Of a DNA stretch of 44,540 nt, positions 1 to 10,068 are shown piece by piece (positions within the stretch are counted from its first letter, which is position 1; every line of letters starts with the position of its first letter). The position numbers and the translations under genes were made by a program. Source of the stretch: Lachnospiraceae bacterium (GTDB taxonomy: Bacteria > Bacillota > Clostridia > Lachnospirales > Lachnospiraceae); NCBI GenBank assembly GCA_024681595.1, contig JAILAN010000003.1, forward strand, positions 1-44,540. The letters run 5' to 3'. A model generated the notes under the pieces. It had not been told where the DNA came from and searched no databases. It saw nothing but the letters and a program-made list of their open reading frames with translations.

Positions 1-362
1 TTTATATAGCATTCATACTTGTTAAGATCAAGTCCCGCATATTTGCCGAAGTCGGATTCCATGACGTCGGTATCGATATTCGAGGAATTGACCAGCATGG
101 CGACAAAGCAGTAATCCTTTGCCGACACGAGAGTTTTAACGATGCTTATGACTATTATGAGCCCGACTATCACACCGATGACGGGCATTTTATAGTATTC
201 CCAAAAGTAGGACAGCTTTTCCTTAAAGGGCTTGTCCTTCATCTTTTCCGCCTGATGCTTCATCTGATCGGCCATATCAAGCCCCTGTTCGAGGGCGTTT
301 TGTACCTGCTCTTTATCTTTATCCGGATCGTTTAGACCATCCGGTCTGTATTCGAGTTTCAT
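1..362 (-). CDS. Membrane-anchored hypothetical protein (N-terminal part)
   Basis: Only about 120 N-terminal residues are inside the window; the gene runs off the left edge. The visible protein starts MKLEYRPDGL, has a charged, probably helical cytoplasmic segment (about residues 15-58, rich in K, E, Q), then one hydrophobic segment at about 60-78 (VIGVIVGLIIVISIVKTLV), and continues with a soluble part after it. This suggests a type II single-pass membrane protein with its main domain outside the cell. I chose the ATG at 360-362 because AGGAG lies 10 bases upstream; an in-frame ATG at 369-371 is only one base from that AGGAG. It is divergent from the guaB operon. A TACAAT box preceded by TG on the minus strand at 408-413 could be its promoter. 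I do not recognise the family. Confidence 0.7.
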   Translation of the reverse strand, partial: MKLEYRPDGLNDPDKDKEQVQNALEQGLDMADQMKHQAEKMKDKPFKEKLSYFWEYYKMPVIGVIVGLIIVISIVKTLVSAKDYCFVAMLVNSSNIDTDVMESDFGKYAGLDLNKYECYI

Positions 363-465
363 TGCTGTCATGCTCCTTTTAAATCCATCCTAAGCGGAAC
401 CGGTACTATTGTATCACAGACCGGCAAATATCGTAATATCAATTACTTTATACAGCATATTTTCC

Positions 466-494
466 TTGAAAAAATACCCTTCTTGTACTAGAAT
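466..494 (+). promoter_or_regulatory. Sigma-A-type promoter of the guaB operon
   Basis: A -35 box TTGAAA (466-471), 17-base spacer and -10 box TAGAAT (489-494) give a predicted transcription start near 501 and a leader of about 33 bases before the first gene. It is the best promoter match upstream of the DUF6106-like gene and guaB. Confidence 0.6.
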
Positions 495-508
495 ATAGTA
501 GATATTCT
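490..508. promoter_or_regulatory. Inverted repeat over the -10 box and start site
   Basis: AGAATAT-AGTAG-ATATTCT is a perfect 7-bp inverted repeat with a 5-base centre. It overlaps the -10 box and predicted start site of the guaB-operon promoter. The position fits a repressor operator, but no regulator can be named and AT-rich palindromes arise by chance. Confidence 0.35.
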
Positions 509-533
509 GTAGACTGTCCCAAGGAGTTTTTCG

Positions 534-2503
<1,970 letters not shown>

Positions 2504-2519
2504 CAGTCAGGAGAATGTC

Positions 2520-5198
2520 ATGATATTGGATGACACCTCTATTGTCGGCCAGGATACCGGCTCTATATTCAAGGGTTTTGTAGAAGCACCGAGACTGACG
2601 GGATGGGCATGTCACTTTGCAGGTGTGTCACATGTCTTTATTCAGTGTCTGGATGCTCACGGTAATTCAGTGACCGACCTGATAGGCGATAAGGAAGAGA
2701 TAGCACGGATACGGGAGTTTATCGATCAGGATCAGGTCGAAGACATGCTCCTTCGGGTATCTGACAGTTCCCTGGAGGATCGTGCGATCGAGTCTACGCC
2801 TTTTCCCAATTTAAAAATTGCTGTTGTTTCAACGAAGATTGAGAACAAGCCGGTGGTGAACTGGCTTGTTTGCGGTGTTTTAAGCGATGTAGAGGATGAC
2901 TCGGAGTATCCGAACCATGCTCTTGAAGGATTCAGATCCACGCTGACCACGCAGCAGTTCTACAATACCATAGATGCCGTCAGCGAACTGTCCACAGCAC
3001 TGTTCCAGTACAGGCTCGCAGTGGTCGCAGCTGAGGCAGAGAGCCGAAGATCCAGATCTTCCGAGGAAGCAATGGGAGTCAACCTTCGTAGGGCAGAGGC
3101 ACTGACTGAGATCGTATCACTGCTTGAGAATGAAGATTCGATCGAAAAGATAATGCTCCGGTTGCTGGAAACCATATCCAAATTCCTTAATATCGAAAGA
3201 GATATGGTAGCCAGGGTCAAAAAGGATTCAGGGCAGGTTGAAGTACTGGCTGCATATGACATCAACGGCAGAGCCACCGAGATATATCATGAACCGGATC
3301 TCGACCGCGAACTGCTGCTTCGAGCTGCCAAACCACTGGTACTTTCGAACAACGCCGTAATGAATACGACTGAAAAGGATACGATGGAGAGGCTGGGCAT
3401 CAAGGCAGTCATGATCATGCCGATCATCATAAATAATTCTCCGGAAATGTATGCGTGTTTCTATGAGAGAAATTATGAAAGGACCTGGAGCATTGAGGAG
3501 ATCAAGTTCATCAATGACTCTGTCAAGATCCTTCAAAGCATTCTGACGAGGCGTGTGCAGAGAAACTCGATAGCCAGCTCTTATGAATCGATAGAGACTA
3601 TTCTTGATAATGTTGGTTCGGCTGTGTATGTCAGAGAGCTTTCGAGCAGAAAGATGCTCTTTGCAAACAGTATAATGCGCAAAACCTTTGCGAAGGAGAT
3701 CGAGGACGGATCTATAGACGCTCTGCTTTCGGTCAAGATCGAGGGCGAGAGCGGCGTATGTGAGTTCTATCAAAAATCGCTCGACCGCACCTACGATATG
3801 TACTATACGCAGATCACGTGGGTGGACGGCAGCCCGGTATCGCTGTGTGCACTTTATGATATATCGGAAAAGAAAGTATATCAAAGAAGGATAGAGCAGC
3901 AGGCATATACTGATTTCCTGACGGGACTGTATAACCGTATGTGCTGCGAAAGGGATCTTGCCAGGATCGTTGACGAGGCGGAACATTCAGGCAGCAACGG
4001 AGCTTTGCTCTATCTGGACCTTGATGATTTCAAACATATTAACGACGGACTCGGCCATCAATACGGTGACGTATTGCTCAAAGCAATCTCTCATTCAATA
4101 CAGCGTGTTGAAGGGATCACCAGTACCTGTTACAGGATGGGAGGAGACGAATTTGTCATTATCATTCCTCCCGAGAGTTTTGACAGGCGCAATCATATAG
4201 TAGCCGAGATCAAGGATATTTTCGCTAAACCCTGGTTTCTTAAGGATGCGGATTATTACTGCACCATGAGTATGGGTATGGTGGAGTTCCCCGAGAACGG
4301 AACGGGAGTTCACGATCTGATCAAGAAAGCCGATATCGCGATGTATGAAGCCAAGAAATCCGGCAAAAACCGTATGGCCATATATTCCGACAATATCGAT
4401 TCGGCATCACATCAGCGTCTCGACATGGAAAAGAACATGAGGGATGCAACTACGGCTGGATTCAGGGAGTTCGAGGTATATTATCAGCCTATCGTTGATA
4501 TCAAGAAACCCGGTTCACCCTGTACGGGAGCCGAGGCCCTCATCAGATGGAACAGCCAGGAAATGGGCTTTATCTCGCCCGGAGAATTCATACCTCTGGC
4601 TGAATATCTGGGACTCATCAATCCTATCGGCAATTATGTACTGATGGATGCATGTAATACCTGTCGCAGATGGAATGAGAGCGGATATCCCGGGTACAGG
4701 GTCAATGTCAATCTCTCGGTCGTGCAGCTGCTTCAGACGGATATAGTTGAGATCGTTGAAAACACACTCAAGGAATCCGGGATCAATCCTCATAATCTGA
4801 CACTGGAGGTTACGGAATCTCTGGCAATAAATGATATGGAGAGGATGAAAAAGATCCTCGGGGATATAAAAGCACTGGGCGTCAGGATCGCACTGGATGA
4901 TTTCGGTACGGGATATTCTTCTCTTAATCATATAAGAGAAATTCCGTTCGATGTTATAAAGGTCGACCAGAGCTTTATCAAGGATCTTGAAACCGACTCA
5001 TATGCGGGTTCGTTCGTCAAGATGGTAGGTGAACTGGCCGAGGCTATAGGAGTGAATCTCTGCGTTGAAGGTGTTGAAACAAAGGAACAGTTGGATATAA
5101 TTAAAGAAATGCCTGTAGATCTGATCCAGGGCTATTACTTTGACAAGCCAATGACTCAGACGGCATTTGAAAAGAAATATTTACCGAATATGCACTGA
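2520..5198 (+). CDS. GAF-PAS-GGDEF-EAL cyclic-di-GMP regulator
   Basis: This 892-residue cytoplasmic protein has an N-terminal region of unknown type (1-180), a short coiled coil, a GAF-like domain (about 190-345), a PAS-like domain (about 355-455), a GGDEF diguanylate cyclase domain (about 465-625) and an EAL phosphodiesterase domain (about 640-890). The cyclase signature GGDEF is intact at 541-545. The RxxD product-inhibition site expected just upstream is absent. The EAL motif is intact (E672-L674), as are [26 protein letters not shown] and CVEGVET, so both activities are possible. It has no membrane segment, so the GAF/PAS domains probably sense something intracellular. AGGAG precedes the ATG by 7 bases. 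Its place 16 bases after guaB suggests co-transcription. Which activity dominates cannot be told from sequence. Confidence 0.93.
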   Translation: MILDDTSIVGQDTGSIFKGFVEAPRLTGWACHFAGVSHVFIQCLDAHGNSVTDLIGDKEEIARIREFIDQDQVEDMLLRVSDSSLEDRAIESTPFPNLKIAVVSTKIENKPVVNWLVCGVLSDVEDDSEYPNHALEGFRSTLTTQQFYNTIDAVSELSTALFQYRLAVVAAEAESRRSRSSEEAMGVNLRRAEALTEIVSLLENEDSIEKIMLRLLETISKFLNIERDMVARVKKDSGQVEVLAAYDINGRATEIYHEPDLDRELLLRAAKPLVLSNNAVMNTTEKDTMERLGIKAVMIMPIIINNSPEMYACFYERNYERTWSIEEIKFINDSVKILQSILTRRVQRNSIASSYESIETILDNVGSAVYVRELSSRKMLFANSIMRKTFAKEIEDGSIDALLSVKIEGESGVCEFYQKSLDRTYDMYYTQITWVDGSPVSLCALYDISEKKVYQRRIEQQAYTDFLTGLYNRMCCERDLARIVDEAEHSGSNGALLYLDLDDFKHINDGLGHQYGDVLLKAISHSIQRVEGITSTCYRMGGDEFVIIIPPESFDRRNHIVAEIKDIFAKPWFLKDADYYCTMSMGMVEFPENGTGVHDLIKKADIAMYEAKKSGKNRMAIYSDNIDSASHQRLDMEKNMRDATTAGFREFEVYYQPIVDIKKPGSPCTGAEALIRWNSQEMGFISPGEFIPLAEYLGLINPIGNYVLMDACNTCRRWNESGYPGYRVNVNLSVVQLLQTDIVEIVENTLKESGINPHNLTLEVTESLAINDMERMKKILGDIKALGVRIALDDFGTGYSSLNHIREIPFDVIKVDQSFIKDLETDSYAGSFVKMVGELAEAIGVNLCVEGVETKEQLDIIKEMPVDLIQGYYFDKPMTQTAFEKKYLPNMH

Positions 5199-5228
5199 AA
5201 ACCGGGCATATTCTGAAAGAAGGTTATT

Positions 5229-6101
5229 ATGGGACTTTTGGATGGGTTGGAAAAACTGGGAATCAAGAGCATGGATACCTCGAACCTGTTCGAGGAAGCA
5301 CCTCAGAAAGAGGAAGCACCCGCTCGTCCCGAGCCTAAAAAGGTTGAAAAAAAGGAAATAAACGAAGAGGACCTTGTATTTTTGAAAAAATATGAGTGTC
5401 CTGTATGCGATTCGGTGATACAGAGCCTCACTGTCAAAACAGGCAAGGCCAGACTCATCCGCATAGACAAGGATCTTCGCCAGGTTTATGACGGATTCGA
5501 GCCTATAAAATATGAGCCGGTCGTATGCAACAAATGCGGATATTCTGTGATGAGCAGATACTATGCACCGCTCACACCCTCACAGAAAAAAGCTGTTATT
5601 GAGGCTATAGGCAATTCCTTCCGCGGAGCATCAGTACCGGACAAGACGGTCAGCTATCCGGAGGCATTGGAGCATATTTCGCTTTGCCTGGCATCAGCCA
5701 TGGTAAAAAGAGCCAAGGCTTCCGAAAAGGCATTCATATGTCTGAAGGGAGGATGGCTGTGCAGAAGCTATAAAGAGAGCCTGGATGAAACGAAAATGGA
5801 TCCGGAGGATTACAAGATCCAGTGCGAGGAACTCCAGAAAAAAGAGAAGGAGTTTCTTGACAACGCTTACGACGGATTCGTGCAGGCCAGACAGTCCGAG
5901 GGCTATCCTATGGCAGGCATGGATGAAAAGACGGTGGATTATCTGCTGGCCGTAATGGCTCTTGAGCGCGGACAGATCGATGTTTCGTCTAAGCTGATAG
6001 CAGGTATTTTAACTTCGCCCTCATCATCTCCCAGGATCAAGGAAAAAGCCCGCGAGATCAAGGAAGAACTGCTTACCATTATGAAGAAACAAAAGGGTTG
6101 A
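5229..6101 (+). CDS. DUF2225 family protein
   Basis: The 290-residue protein carries the features of the uncharacterised DUF2225 family. A CPVC pair (C57, C60) is followed by IDKDLRQVYDGFEPIKYEPVVCNKCGYS (read in parts: IDKDLRQVYDGF, then VVCNKCGYS with C100, C103), so four cysteines form a likely zinc site. A charged helical region of tetratricopeptide-like character follows, up to an EEL...MKKQKG end. The first 45 residues are acidic and basic low complexity (EEAPQKEEAPARPEPKK), probably disordered. AGAAGG lies upstream of the ATG. The gene follows the GGDEF-EAL gene by 30 bases and is the last of the operon, because a terminator hairpin begins within its final codons. The biological role of the family is not known to me. 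Confidence 0.88.
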   Translation: MGLLDGLEKLGIKSMDTSNLFEEAPQKEEAPARPEPKKVEKKEINEEDLVFLKKYECPVCDSVIQSLTVKTGKARLIRIDKDLRQVYDGFEPIKYEPVVCNKCGYSVMSRYYAPLTPSQKKAVIEAIGNSFRGASVPDKTVSYPEALEHISLCLASAMVKRAKASEKAFICLKGGWLCRSYKESLDETKMDPEDYKIQCEELQKKEKEFLDNAYDGFVQARQSEGYPMAGMDEKTVDYLLAVMALERGQIDVSSKLIAGILTSPSSSPRIKEKAREIKEELLTIMKKQKG

Positions 6102-6118
6102 TCTCTTAATCCTTTTTT
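6091..6118 (+). terminator. Terminator overlapping the DUF2225 stop codon
   Basis: AAAAGGGTT (6091-6099) pairs with AATCCTTTT (6108-6116) around an 8-base loop, with one G-U pair, and a T run follows. The left arm lies inside the last codons of the DUF2225 gene and the loop contains its stop codon. It would end the guaB operon transcript. Confidence 0.55.
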
Positions 6119-6153
6119 AATAAAATCTTAACTTTATCTTTTACGGCAAATGA

Positions 6154-6159
6154 TATAAG
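6154..6159 (+). promoter_or_regulatory. Possible extended -10 promoter box
   Basis: TATAAG preceded by TGA forms an extended -10 element about 57 bases before the start of the small membrane-anchored gene. No good -35 box is visible at 17 bases, so this is tentative. Confidence 0.3.
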
Positions 6160-6215
6160 ATTAGTTTAAAGGATCCGCAGGATATGGTTTCGGTGGATAT
6201 GAAATGGAGGTAATT

Positions 6216-6614
6216 ATGGGTAAATTCGGAAAATTCTTGTTATTTTCTGCTGCAGCAGGAGCAGCAGCATACGGAGCATATTATTATCTTCGCAAGGAAG
6301 AGGTACTGACTCCGGTTTATGATGATGACGATACTGATGAGTTTAACGAGGATCTGGACGGAGAGCCTACCAAGGCTCGTTCATACGTTAACCTCACATT
6401 CGATAAGGCTAAGGCAGAGGATCTGGCTAAGAACGCAGTCAAGAAAGCCAAGGAAACCATTTCGGATTCAGTTGCCAAGGTTGAGGAATTCTTTAATGAT
6501 GAGCCTGCAGATATAGCGGAGGAATTAAAGGAGCATGTTGAAGATGCAGTTGAAGCTGCAAAGGGTGCTGTAGAAGACGCGGTTGATGCTGTCAAAAAGG
6601 AAACAGAAGAATAG
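6216..6614 (+). CDS. Small membrane-anchored helical protein (YtxH-like)
   Basis: I place the start at the ATG at 6216 because GGAGG lies 5 bases before it. An in-frame ATG at 6204 would run through that ribosome binding site. The 132-residue product starts MGKFGKFLLFSAAAGAAAYG, one short hydrophobic N-terminal anchor, then an acidic stretch (YDDDDTDEFNEDLDGE) and a long alanine-, lysine- and glutamate-rich amphipathic helix region with a loose 11-residue rhythm (for example VEDAVEAAKGAVEDAVDAVKK). This resembles YtxH-type or late-embryogenesis-like stress proteins in composition. No catalytic motif is visible. It stands alone between two terminators, so it is probably monocistronic. Family membership is a guess from composition. 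Confidence 0.75.
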   Translation: MGKFGKFLLFSAAAGAAAYGAYYYLRKEEVLTPVYDDDDTDEFNEDLDGEPTKARSYVNLTFDKAKAEDLAKNAVKKAKETISDSVAKVEEFFNDEPADIAEELKEHVEDAVEAAKGAVEDAVDAVKKETEE

Positions 6615-6632
6615 ACATAGATTTTTGATATT

Positions 6633-6664
6633 AAAAAGATCAGGCCATCCGGCCTGATCCTTTT
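6633..6664. terminator. Bidirectional terminator between convergent genes
   Basis: GATCAGGCC (6638-6646), loop ATCC, GGCCTGATC (6651-6659) form a perfect 9-bp stem with an A run on the left and T run on the right. It can terminate both the small membrane-anchored gene and the convergent EAL gene. Confidence 0.85.
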
Positions 6665-6715
6665 ACGTTTATCGGATATTTTCATCATGAGCTCCGGCGT
6701 CATGAAAGCAAACGA

Positions 6716-8545
6716 TCAATTGAATATTAACCTTTCAAATTCTTCAACAGGGACAGGCTTTGAAAAGTAATAACCCTGAACCGAATCACACCCCAGACGC
6801 TTGAGAAGATCTATCTGGATACGCTGCTCGGCACCTTCGGCAAGGCTTGAAACATTAAGATCTCTGGCCATATGTATGATATGACGGATAACAACCAGAT
6901 TCTTTTCGTCAACGGAGTCATCTGCCAGATGGTCAACAAAGGTCTTGTCTATCTTCAAAGTATCCAAAGGCATATCAACAAGGAGATTCAGTGAAGAAAA
7001 TCCTGTTCCGAAATCATCCATTGATATAAGGAAACCGCGGCTCTTGATATCATGAAGGACACTCAACATATATTCCTGATTTTCATAGGCGATCCGCTCG
7101 GTCAATTCGAATTCTATCAGGCTGTGATCTATATCATACGAATCTACGATGCTCTGAAGATGATCGGCCAGATCGGTCTGCTCTACCTGCTTTTGGGATA
7201 GATTGACAGAAATGGGCATCAGCTTGTAACCCTTGTCCTTCCACTCCCTCATGTAACTGCATACCATACGCAGTACCAGATCATCCAGAACGGAGATCGA
7301 GTTATCCACTTCGAAATAAGATATGAAGGAATTCGGATAAAGGAATTCCTTTTTCTGATAGTTCCAGCGAACCAGTGCCTCGGCCCCGATTATACGCTCT
7401 GAACCGATATCGTACTTGGGCTGGAGATGAATGACGAATTCGTTATTGTCTATAGCCTGAGGCAGGTAATTTCTGATCTTTTTGCCCCACAGATCCTTTT
7501 CCCACATTTCATCGGTGTAGTAGCAGATCTCGGTTTCATTAACCTTGTCACATTTCTTGTGAGCTATCTTGGCATAATCGGTAACGCCCATGCAGGTGTT
7601 GAGAGACGTTCTCATATCAACAACGCCGCATCTGTAGTATATTCTGTATGAAGGATCGCCCTCGAGACGGGAGAGACTGTCAAAGAATTCCCGCAGCTTT
7701 GCATCCATGACATCATGGGGCATATCCTTTATCATCAGGGTGAAATTATCGTTATCGCATCTGCATCCGTAATAGATCCAGTCACATTCGGCAATTGCAT
7801 CGCCAATACGATTCAGATGCTGTATGGCAATGGCGCTGTTGTGGATCTCCTTGAGCATCTTGAACCGCTTGATATCAAAATAGACATAGGCATAATCATT
7901 GACTCCTTCATCCAGATAGTGTGAGAGCTTTTCAAACATATATGACCAGTTGTAAGCGCTCATCAGAGGATCCTTTATTATCATCTGAAGCAGCTGCTCT
8001 TTGGTCATATTCTGATATGACTTTGTAATACCGAATTTATAGGAGTTATCGTATATAGGGAACAGGATCCTGGTCCTTTTACTCTCTGAATAAACGATAT
8101 ATCTGAATTCTGCAGCCTTACTCTCGATCTTGCCTCTCTCGAACTCCTCAAACCATTTTCTGGATGCTTCGAAGATATGGCTGAGATCCTCTTCACACGG
8201 AACAAAGTCATAGCAGTAATCGCAGTTAACAAGATCACCGGCGGCTATCGGCATGGAACTAAGTCCGACAGGATAGTCAACATCGGGATCGTTTGGACGA
8301 AGCTCCAGTCCTATTACCTGTTTTCCGCTATTGAGGATATACAGTCCGGGAGAATCATATGACCCATATTGACCCTTATGGTCGTTGATCGAAGCGGGAA
8401 TGATCCCGTTATAGAACCGGTCAATATCTTCCTGGGTCGTATCGCTGAGATAATACAGGACTCTGGCCGGCCTGTGAACCGTGAAGTAGTCCTGATAGAA
8501 ACTGGTCGAAGTTATTAAGTTCAACAGTTCACTGTTTACGCTCAT
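6716..8545 (-). CDS. EAL-domain protein with degenerate GGDEF domain
   Basis: The 609-residue protein has an N-terminal region of unknown type (1-170), a GGDEF-fold domain (about 180-345) in which the signature is replaced by CDNDNF (263-268), so no diguanylate cyclase activity is expected, and a C-terminal EAL domain (about 355-609). The phosphodiesterase residues look intact: E389-A390-L391 (GAEALVRWN), SVNLSQKQ, FELTER, DDFGTGFSS, KIDKTF and LAEGAE. It is therefore a likely c-di-GMP phosphodiesterase whose inactive GGDEF domain may act as a GTP or ligand sensor. There is no membrane segment. GGAGG lies 7 bases before the ATG. It is monocistronic, with its own promoter (minus-strand boxes at 8575-8603) and a terminator. 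Confidence 0.92.
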   Translation of the reverse strand: MSVNSELLNLITSTSFYQDYFTVHRPARVLYYLSDTTQEDIDRFYNGIIPASINDHKGQYGSYDSPGLYILNSGKQVIGLELRPNDPDVDYPVGLSSMPIAAGDLVNCDYCYDFVPCEEDLSHIFEASRKWFEEFERGKIESKAAEFRYIVYSESKRTRILFPIYDNSYKFGITKSYQNMTKEQLLQMIIKDPLMSAYNWSYMFEKLSHYLDEGVNDYAYVYFDIKRFKMLKEIHNSAIAIQHLNRIGDAIAECDWIYYGCRCDNDNFTLMIKDMPHDVMDAKLREFFDSLSRLEGDPSYRIYYRCGVVDMRTSLNTCMGVTDYAKIAHKKCDKVNETEICYYTDEMWEKDLWGKKIRNYLPQAIDNNEFVIHLQPKYDIGSERIIGAEALVRWNYQKKEFLYPNSFISYFEVDNSISVLDDLVLRMVCSYMREWKDKGYKLMPISVNLSQKQVEQTDLADHLQSIVDSYDIDHSLIEFELTERIAYENQEYMLSVLHDIKSRGFLISMDDFGTGFSSLNLLVDMPLDTLKIDKTFVDHLADDSVDEKNLVVIRHIIHMARDLNVSSLAEGAEQRIQIDLLKRLGCDSVQGYYFSKPVPVEEFERLIFN

Positions 8546-8574
8546 CAGCTGCCTCCATTAACCACCTAAATACC

Positions 8575-8603
8575 ATATTAGACATAAAAACGCAACTTTT
8601 CAA
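8575..8603 (-). promoter_or_regulatory. Promoter of the minus-strand EAL gene
   Basis: On the minus strand TTGAAA (8598-8603), a 17-base spacer and TAATAT (8575-8580) give a start site about 25 bases before the EAL gene. Confidence 0.5.
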
Positions 8604-8636
8604 TACAAATATTTTTGAATCGTGAGTTTTTTTTTG

Positions 8637-8654
8637 ACTGATATGATCATCAGT
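8637..8654. promoter_or_regulatory. Palindrome upstream of the TetR gene, candidate operator
   Basis: ACTGAT-ATGATC-ATCAGT is an inverted repeat with perfect 6-bp arms, 77 bases before the TetR-family start codon and between two divergent genes. TetR repressors often bind such sites in their own promoter. Assignment is inferred from position only. Confidence 0.35.
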
Positions 8655-8731
8655 TCGTCTTGAATGAGCAGAGAAAATATGATATCGTTAATCTCGACCC
8701 GCAAAGTCAACAATGCGGGGAGGGGGAAACA

Positions 8732-9331
8732 ATGAACGAAAAATTTTTCGATCTTAAAAAAGAAAAACAGGACCGGATGATCAATGCTGCATTAAAGATA
8801 TTCGCTAAAAACGGATATGCACATGCCAGCACGGACGATATAGTAAAAGAAGCGGGGATATCCAAGGGCCTGCTCTTTCATTATTTTATCAATAAGATAG
8901 GTCTTTATTCATTTATCTATGATTACAGCGCCAGGTTCATCAGCCTGGAAATGACCAGTCTGGTCGACAAAACAGACAATGACTATTTCAGCCTCCAGCT
9001 CCAGATCAAATCGTCATATGCCAGCGTTATGAAGAGTTATCCTTATATGGTAGCCTTTATGTACAGTACGCTTAATGAAGATGTTGTTGAAGCTATGCAG
9101 GAGGTTTTCGACAAAAAGGAGATACTACCCAAAAAGATCAGAGAGTATCTGGATTATGCCAATACGTCTGCTATAGCCGAGGGGACCGATATATCCAGAC
9201 TGGATGAGATGATAGACTATACCTCCGAGGCCGTAATGCGTAAAGCTCTCTCGATCAATGAAGAACGTCCGGAGAATTATCTTACCGAGATCAAAAAACA
9301 CATAATCATGTTGAGAAATTTTAACCGATAG
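8732..9331 (+). CDS. TetR/AcrR-family transcriptional regulator
   Basis: I use the ATG at 8732 because GGGGAGGGGG lies just upstream; a longer reading from 8660 would cross that site. The 199-residue protein begins MNEKFFDLKKEKQDRM and has the TetR N-terminal helix-turn-helix (about residues 12-58: MINAALKIFAKNGY, STDDIVKEAGISKGLLFHYF). The remaining three-quarters is an all-helical ligand or dimerisation domain without a recognisable ligand signature. It precedes the DUF6062 and MBOAT genes by only 8 bases, in the same direction, so it probably controls this group as well as itself, perhaps through the palindrome at 8637-8654. The inducer is unknown. Confidence 0.93.
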   Translation: MNEKFFDLKKEKQDRMINAALKIFAKNGYAHASTDDIVKEAGISKGLLFHYFINKIGLYSFIYDYSARFISLEMTSLVDKTDNDYFSLQLQIKSSYASVMKSYPYMVAFMYSTLNEDVVEAMQEVFDKKEILPKKIREYLDYANTSAIAEGTDISRLDEMIDYTSEAVMRKALSINEERPENYLTEIKKHIIMLRNFNR

Positions 9332-9339
9332 GCAGATAG

Positions 9340-10068
9340 ATGAAGGAAGTTTTATATACCATACCGCTGAATGATGCGGTCAATGCAGGCGGGGAATGTC
9401 CGTTTTGCAATATTGAAAAAAACGTGGAGCAGGATCTGCTGGACTTTGTCCTGGGATCGGGCTCTTCTTATATGGAGGCGGATGTCAGGGCAAAAACCGA
9501 TGAGGAGGGATTTTGTGCGCCTCATTTAAGAAAGATGTTTGATTACGGCAACACCCTCGGAAACGGATGGATATTGAAGACCCACTACATGAAGATAAAT
9601 GCCGGAATGCACAAGGCATTTGAAAAGTTCTCTCCACCGTCTTCAAAGGGATTTTTCGGATCGTCCAAGGACTCAAACAGTGTCGTAAAGTGGATAAGGG
9701 ACAGGGAAAACTCCTGCTATATCTGCAAACGATATGCCGATACCTATGAACGATATCTGGCTACGTTCATCCATATGTACAGAAACGACGCGGAATTCAG
9801 ACAGAAGATATTTGACGGCAAAGGATTTTGCCTGTCACACTTTGCGGATCTGCTGGAGTATGCCGACAGAACACTTGGCAGCAAGGAGAGAGAGGAATTC
9901 TATCCACGTATGTTCGAACTGATGGATAAGAACATGAAGAGATTGTCGGAGGATATAGCCTGGCTCGTTGAAAAGTTTGATTACAGAAATAAGGACGCTG
10001 ACTGGAAGGATTCCAAGGACGCGATCCAAAGAGGGATGCAAAAGCTAAAAGGTGGAATATATGATTAG
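9340..10068 (+). CDS. DUF6062 family protein with two CxxC-GFCxxH units
   Basis: The 242-residue protein looks like the uncharacterised DUF6062 family. It contains the same arrangement twice: CPFC (C20, C23) followed by GFCAPH (C59, H62), then CYIC (C126, C129) followed by GFCLSH (C164, H167). Each unit has three cysteines and a histidine about 35 residues after the first pair, which suggests two equivalent metal or iron-sulfur sites, or redox thiols, produced by internal duplication. There is no signal peptide or membrane segment, so it should be cytoplasmic. It starts 8 bases after the TetR gene and its last 8 bases overlap the MBOAT gene (ATGATTAG), which implies translational coupling with the acyltransferase. 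The function is unknown. Confidence 0.82.
   Translation: MKEVLYTIPLNDAVNAGGECPFCNIEKNVEQDLLDFVLGSGSSYMEADVRAKTDEEGFCAPHLRKMFDYGNTLGNGWILKTHYMKINAGMHKAFEKFSPPSSKGFFGSSKDSNSVVKWIRDRENSCYICKRYADTYERYLATFIHMYRNDAEFRQKIFDGKGFCLSHFADLLEYADRTLGSKEREEFYPRMFELMDKNMKRLSEDIAWLVEKFDYRNKDADWKDSKDAIQRGMQKLKGGIYD

Noticed and set aside
3228-3986. 252-codon minus-strand frame opposite the GGDEF-EAL gene
   Set aside because: No start signal or recognisable domain, and the opposite strand has unambiguous GAF/PAS/GGDEF sequence.
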